NCBI GenBank assembly: GCA_963931925.1
Contig: OZ007571.1
Span: 37,163,623-37,227,622, forward strand
Source: Onchidella celtica
Lineage: Eukaryota > Mollusca > Gastropoda > Systellommatophora > Onchidiidae
Reading direction: 5' to 3'
Length of the DNA stretch: 64,000 nt
This document shows positions 57,246 through 64,000 of the stretch, in pieces (positions within the stretch are counted from its first letter, which is position 1; every line of letters begins with the position of its first letter). Below the pieces are notes generated by a model. The model did not search any database, had not been told where the DNA came from, and saw only the letters and a list, made by a program, of their open reading frames with translations. The position numbers were made by a program, and so were the translations under genes.

Positions 57246-58099
57246 CAGCGGAGGCCCTTCCACAAGTTTTGACTGTCACGGCGAGGACCCTTCCATTACT
57301 GTGTCGACGAAATCCATTTTAAACGATAAAGCTACCTCAATTGGGCATTTAGAGTAAAGGATAAGTTTTAATAGTTTGAACATTATGAACATCCCCTCCT
57401 CTCCGCGCCCTCCCTCGTGCATACAGCATTGTTGTTATTTTCGAACTTTAGGACATATTCAAGGAAGGCAGATGAACGCAAACGACCATCTTCTGCCTTG
57501 TACATGTCCTCACTTTGGACAAAGCGATCTTGGAGGCTCCATACCCGATGGTCTGTATAGTACAGAGGCTTACACGATATTCTCGGCTCTGAGATGAAAT
57601 ATAGTTTTGAACTAAACGACCAGCACTTAGTGTAGAACTGATACTTGGTTCTATTTTAGCCCCGGAGAAAAAACTGTCAACGAGCCATCAATTCTAAGTG
57701 CTTTTATTAAAGAACTTGGGACAGTATTTCAGACTTACGGACAAGAATAAGCAAGACAGCTAAGCTGGAAAGATCGATTTAAGCAAGGAATACAATAACC
57801 TGGGGACAGGGATAACCTTTGAAACAGCAATTCTCTTGTTTCTGCATGAACATAAATGCACGTTTATCCACATGTTTATGCCTTGAGATTCTTTATACAT
57901 ATATATCTTGGTCACCAAGGTTCAAACATATGAAGGGGAATGGAGCTTTTCTCTCTGACAGCCGCTTGGAAACTAAACGGGTGTAATATTTCTTCAAGGA
58001 AATATTTTGATTTGTTTATACGTGTGAGCAAAGTAGGACTATTGCAGAAGTCTCTTTGTCTTTCTGTCTGCTTATGCAAACAGCTGTTTATTTGTTTTG
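57246..58099. other. Intergenic sequence without supported genes
   Basis: No recognisable feature. Confidence 0.4.
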
Positions 58100-58400
58100 T
58101 CTGTCCACCTCTCTGCCTGTCAGTCAGTCAGTCTGTCTTTGTCTTCATCCATGTATCCATCCACATACCCACCGGTCCATCCATTCACCCACCCACCCAC
58201 CCATCCGTTCATCAATCCATCCATCCATTCGTCCGTCCATACATCAACCCATCCACCCCTTCATCTACCCATCCATCCATCCATTCATTCATCCATCCCT
58301 CCATCCATCCATCATCCATAAATCCATCCATCCGTCCGTCCGTCCATACATCTATCCATCCATCCATCCAGCCATCCAGCCATCCATCTTTTCGTCTATC
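58100..58400. repeat. CCAT/CCGT/CCAC tetranucleotide array
   Basis: About 300 bases of imperfect (CCAT)n and related units. Overlapping Pro/Ser/His-rich frames on both strands are artefacts. Confidence 0.9.
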
Positions 58401-58726
58401 TGTGTGTCTACAGTTAATTACGAGGTACAGTGCTGACAGCAGCAGTAATAAGAATAACAATAGTTATTCTAACACCACAAACGACACAAAACACCGCACT
58501 TTAATTGTCTGAGGACATCTGATGCAAATCTTTAAACTTAAGCTGATTAACTTAAAATTTCTGGGATAAAAAGTCTAACAAAACTTTTCTTTTTATGTCT
58601 CACTGAAGAAAATTAAAATTAATTACTCTATCCTTCAGTCGCTGACATTTTCTTTGCAGGGAACCAAATATCGTTGCGACCAAAATGAAATATGAAACTT
58701 TTTTCTTCGTAGTTTTCCGAAGCACA

Positions 58727-59040
58727 GACATCCCTGGAAACAAAGACTGTGTTTCACTATTTCTGTATCATGTATAGTAAATTTATAAACAGCATAAAAT
58801 AATAATTTTCTTATCAGAATATTGCATCTCTGGAGTTCGCTAAATTCCATGCATGACGGGCAGTCAGTGTTTCTTTTCCCTTGAAAAGATATCCCTGGAA
58901 ACAAGACTGTGTTTCAGTATTTCTGTATCATGTAAATTAAATTGATATACAGCATAAAATAATAATTTTCCTGTCAGAAGATTGCCCCTCTGGAGTTCGA
59001 TAAATTCCATGCATGACGGGCATTCAGTGTTTCTTTTCCC
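58727..59040. repeat. Tandem duplication of a 154-bp unit
   Basis: Copy A (58727-58880) and copy B (58887-59040) both run from ATCCCTGGAAACAA to CAGTGTTTCTTTTCCC. They are roughly 90 percent alike by eye and are separated by 6 bases. Frames on the minus strand are duplicated with them but have no recognisable domain. Confidence 0.88.
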
Positions 59041-62090
<3,050 letters not shown>

Positions 62091-62507
62091 GAAATTTCTC
62101 CTCTCTTTATTTCTCTTCAGCATTTTTTCTGTGTTAGAATAGCATGATCTTGGATAATTATAATCTGTTTAAATGTTTGCAATATCTCAAGGTAATACCT
62201 TTTTTTTTTTTTGCCTGAAATTTCAGAGGCTCCGTGGATAATTAAAGTTCGAATTCCTCCAGCCACAATAAAAAACAACAAAATATGTCTTCAATTTTTT
62301 GTGAGGGAAGGGGAGGGGGAGTTGGTAAAATTAATTCCCAACATCTCTAATTTCAAAATTAGACTGCAAGCAAATAGAAGAATGGATGAACTCGAGATTT
62401 TTAAATTTGTTTCATTCTGACAAAAAGTATTAATCATCGAGTGAAAACGTTCTCAGGTTATTTTTTTTTGAAACATAATTTGAGTTGGAGAATTGAAAAT
62501 GAGTACA
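62091..62507. other. Spacer between two related tetranucleotide repeats
   Basis: AT-rich sequence with no recognisable feature. Confidence 0.4.
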
Positions 62508-62690
62508 TCCATCCAGCAATATATGCATCCATCCATCCACCCTTCCGTCCGTGCGTCCGTCTGCCTGTCCTTCCGACTGTCTGTCTGTCCGCCCGTCTAT
62601 CTGTCTGTCTGTTTGTCCTACAAAGAAGATCAAGATGTGCATATTTTGAATCAAATGTACTGTTCTGCCCAGTTCAGCATTCAGTGAAAA
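62508..62690. repeat. CCAT/TCTG array with the same 3' flank as 61651..62090
   Basis: The (CCAT)n/(TCCG)n/(TCTG)n tract ends in CTGTTTGTCCTACAAAGAAG, followed by a GTGCATATTTTGAATCAAATG phrase. This corresponds closely to the flank at 62024-62060. Confidence 0.85.
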
Positions 62691-62749
62691 AAAGCCATAC
62701 TTCTCATGTGTTCTTTTCTGCACGTCTGAGCTACATAATAAATAAAACA

Positions 62750-62815
62750 GTAACAATACACAGCTTTTACATAGCGCTTCATCCCGTTAACAACCAGGCT
62801 CCAAGCGCAACCAAC
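62750..62815 (-). repeat. Short non-LTR retrotransposon 3' tail
   Basis: Matches 10110..10185: on the + strand both carry TACATAGCGCTTCA/TACAGCGCTTCA, a CC-GTTAA phrase and CCAGGCT..AAGC. Likely the same LINE or SINE 3' end. Confidence 0.5.
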
Positions 62816-63243
62816 AACATTCCCGCTATCTGATTGGTTGAATTGAAGAGTGCACGGGTGGAGAACAGAATAACCATACATTTCCACGATGAATTCTATG
62901 AACGAACAGGTGAATTGTTGAAGATTAGACGAAACTAACATAAAATTAGGCTGCGCGGGCAGGTCTCTGTGGACAAGCCAAGTTACAGTACACCGGGGGA
63001 AAAGGATTGGATGGTAGCAAGAGCCTTAGGGGAATGAACTAAAACAAGGTACAAGTGGTCCAGTTCCAGTTTTGGAGACTTTTCGCTATAGAATGTATTC
63101 GTGTTTGAGATCCTTGTTTAGCAAAAAGCGTTCTACCATTGGCATTTACAGCTGATTTTGTAGTTCGTTTTTCTTTGTGCGTCTTGTTTTCTACTTTGTT
63201 GTTGTTGTTGTTCTTCTTCTTCATCATCATTGAGCCCTCAATA
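62816..63243. other. Intergenic sequence without supported genes
   Basis: A short (GTT)n/(CTT)n run lies at 63198-63230. No gene seen. Confidence 0.4.
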
Positions 63244-63855
63244 GGGCTGTTTTAATCTTCAGGAGGACTGTTCTCGTGGTCCTGAAAAGGACTGTTTATG
63301 TGGCCCAAAAGGGGCTTTTTGTGACCCTGAAAAGGACTGTTGTTGTGGCCCCGAAAAGGACTGTTGTTGTGGCCACGAAAAGGACTGTTGTTGTGGCCCT
63401 GAAGAGGACTGTTGTTGTGGCCCTGAAAAGGACTGTTGTTGTGGCCCCAAATAGGGCTTTTGTGTGGCCCTGAAAGGACTGTTGTTGTGGCCCCGAAAAG
63501 GACTATTGTTGTGGCCCCGAAAAGGACTGTTGTTGTGACCCTGAAAAGGACTGTTGTTGTCCTGAGAAGGACTGTTGTTGTGGTTCTGAAAAGGACTGTT
63601 GTTGTGGTTCTGAAAAGGAATGCTGTTGTGGCACTGAAAAGGACTGTTGTTGTGGCCCTGAAAAGGACTATTCTTGTGGTCCTGAAAAGGACTGTTGTTG
63701 TGGTCCTGAAAAGGACTGTTGTTGTGGCCCCGAAAAGGACTGTTGTTGTGGCCCCGAAAAGGACTGTTGTTGTGGCCCCGAAAAGGACCATTCTTGTGGT
63801 CCTGAAAAGGACTGCTGTTGTAGCCCTGACAAGGACTGTTCTTGTGGCCCTGATA
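63244..63855. repeat. 24-bp minisatellite
   Basis: About 25 copies of a 24-bp unit containing CTGTTGTTGTGGCCCTGAAA. The unit length is a multiple of three, so reading frames stay open on both strands: 8-residue repeats such as ALKRTVVV (+), and GATTTVLF and GPQQQSFS (-). One copy is 23 bp and one is 19-20 bp. Nothing outside the array supports a protein. Confidence 0.92.
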
Positions 63856-64000
63856 AATTTATTCATTCATCTATCTACATCTATTATTTTGTATTCAACA
63901 TATGCATAAAATTCACAGAGTCATGCACACAATGGTTACAGACCAAATCGCATTTCAATCTGAGCCCCCCCCCCCCCCCCCAAAGAAAAAAACAACTCTT
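63856..64000. other. Right-hand flank
   Basis: AT-rich sequence ending in a poly-C tract (63966-63980). No gene seen. Confidence 0.5.

Noticed and set aside
57940..58512. 190-codon Pro/His/Ser-rich frame
   Set aside because: Mostly CCAT-array translation.

Overview
The window is animal nuclear DNA. It has GT-AG introns in a recognisable metazoan gene, metazoan-type LTR and non-LTR retrotransposons, small terminal-inverted-repeat elements with target duplications, and many microsatellites. There are no operons and no prokaryotic signals. The microsatellite load and the poly-C tracts suggest a marine invertebrate, perhaps a mollusc or another lophotrochozoan. That is inference only; nothing here fixes the phylum.

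Host genes. The only confident host gene is the 3' end of HADHB (mitochondrial trifunctional protein beta subunit, a thiolase). Its last two coding exons are at 6648..6812 and 8076..8111 on the + strand, followed by a 3' UTR with AATAAA signals. The earlier exons must lie left of the window. A weak candidate 5' exon on the minus strand (25451..25639) sits beside CpG-bearing ATGGCGG-type motifs.

Retrotransposons. Two Ty3/gypsy-class elements lie on the minus strand. Both carry integrase upstream of reverse transcriptase (Gag-PR-INT-RT-RH), the Ty1/copia-like order known in the Gmr1-like group. Element 1 (1..5643, left end outside the window) has an almost full coding region, broken by one in-frame TAG between gag and protease and by a frameshift in RNase H. 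It probably lies antisense in a HADHB intron. Element 2 (39806..46369) is a complete insertion: two 867-bp LTRs that look identical by eye, a 5-bp target duplication (GTTAC), an intact Gag-PR frame, and two internal deletions that remove the integrase core and the N-terminal half of RT. Both use a tRNA-Pro-type primer binding site; in element 2 this site is tandemly repeated. A third, unrelated-looking 1224-bp solo LTR (27441..28664, duplication GTCTA) is also present. Non-LTR remnants are a truncated LINE with a C-terminal zinc finger (11163..12723, 10-bp duplication), a second LINE 3' end (12866..13274) and two short LINE 3' tails.

DNA transposons. Small inverted-repeat elements are common: hAT-like at 20566..20945, 31022..31210 and 38417..38772, each with near-perfect 8-bp duplications; a TTAA-flanked nested palindrome at 52857..53022; a 293-bp MITE at 13329..13621; and a TA-flanked inverted-repeat element at 25721..27345 with a decayed transposase-like reading frame.

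Tandem repeats. The rest is mostly non-coding and rich in repeats: a 31-bp minisatellite with an alternating 62-bp higher-order structure (35330..35850), a 24-bp minisatellite open in several frames (63244..63855), a decayed minisatellite near 11.0-13.9 kb split by three insertions, and long GATA/ATCT/GA/CAA/ATC/CCAT arrays. The long open frames over these arrays are artefacts of repeat composition.
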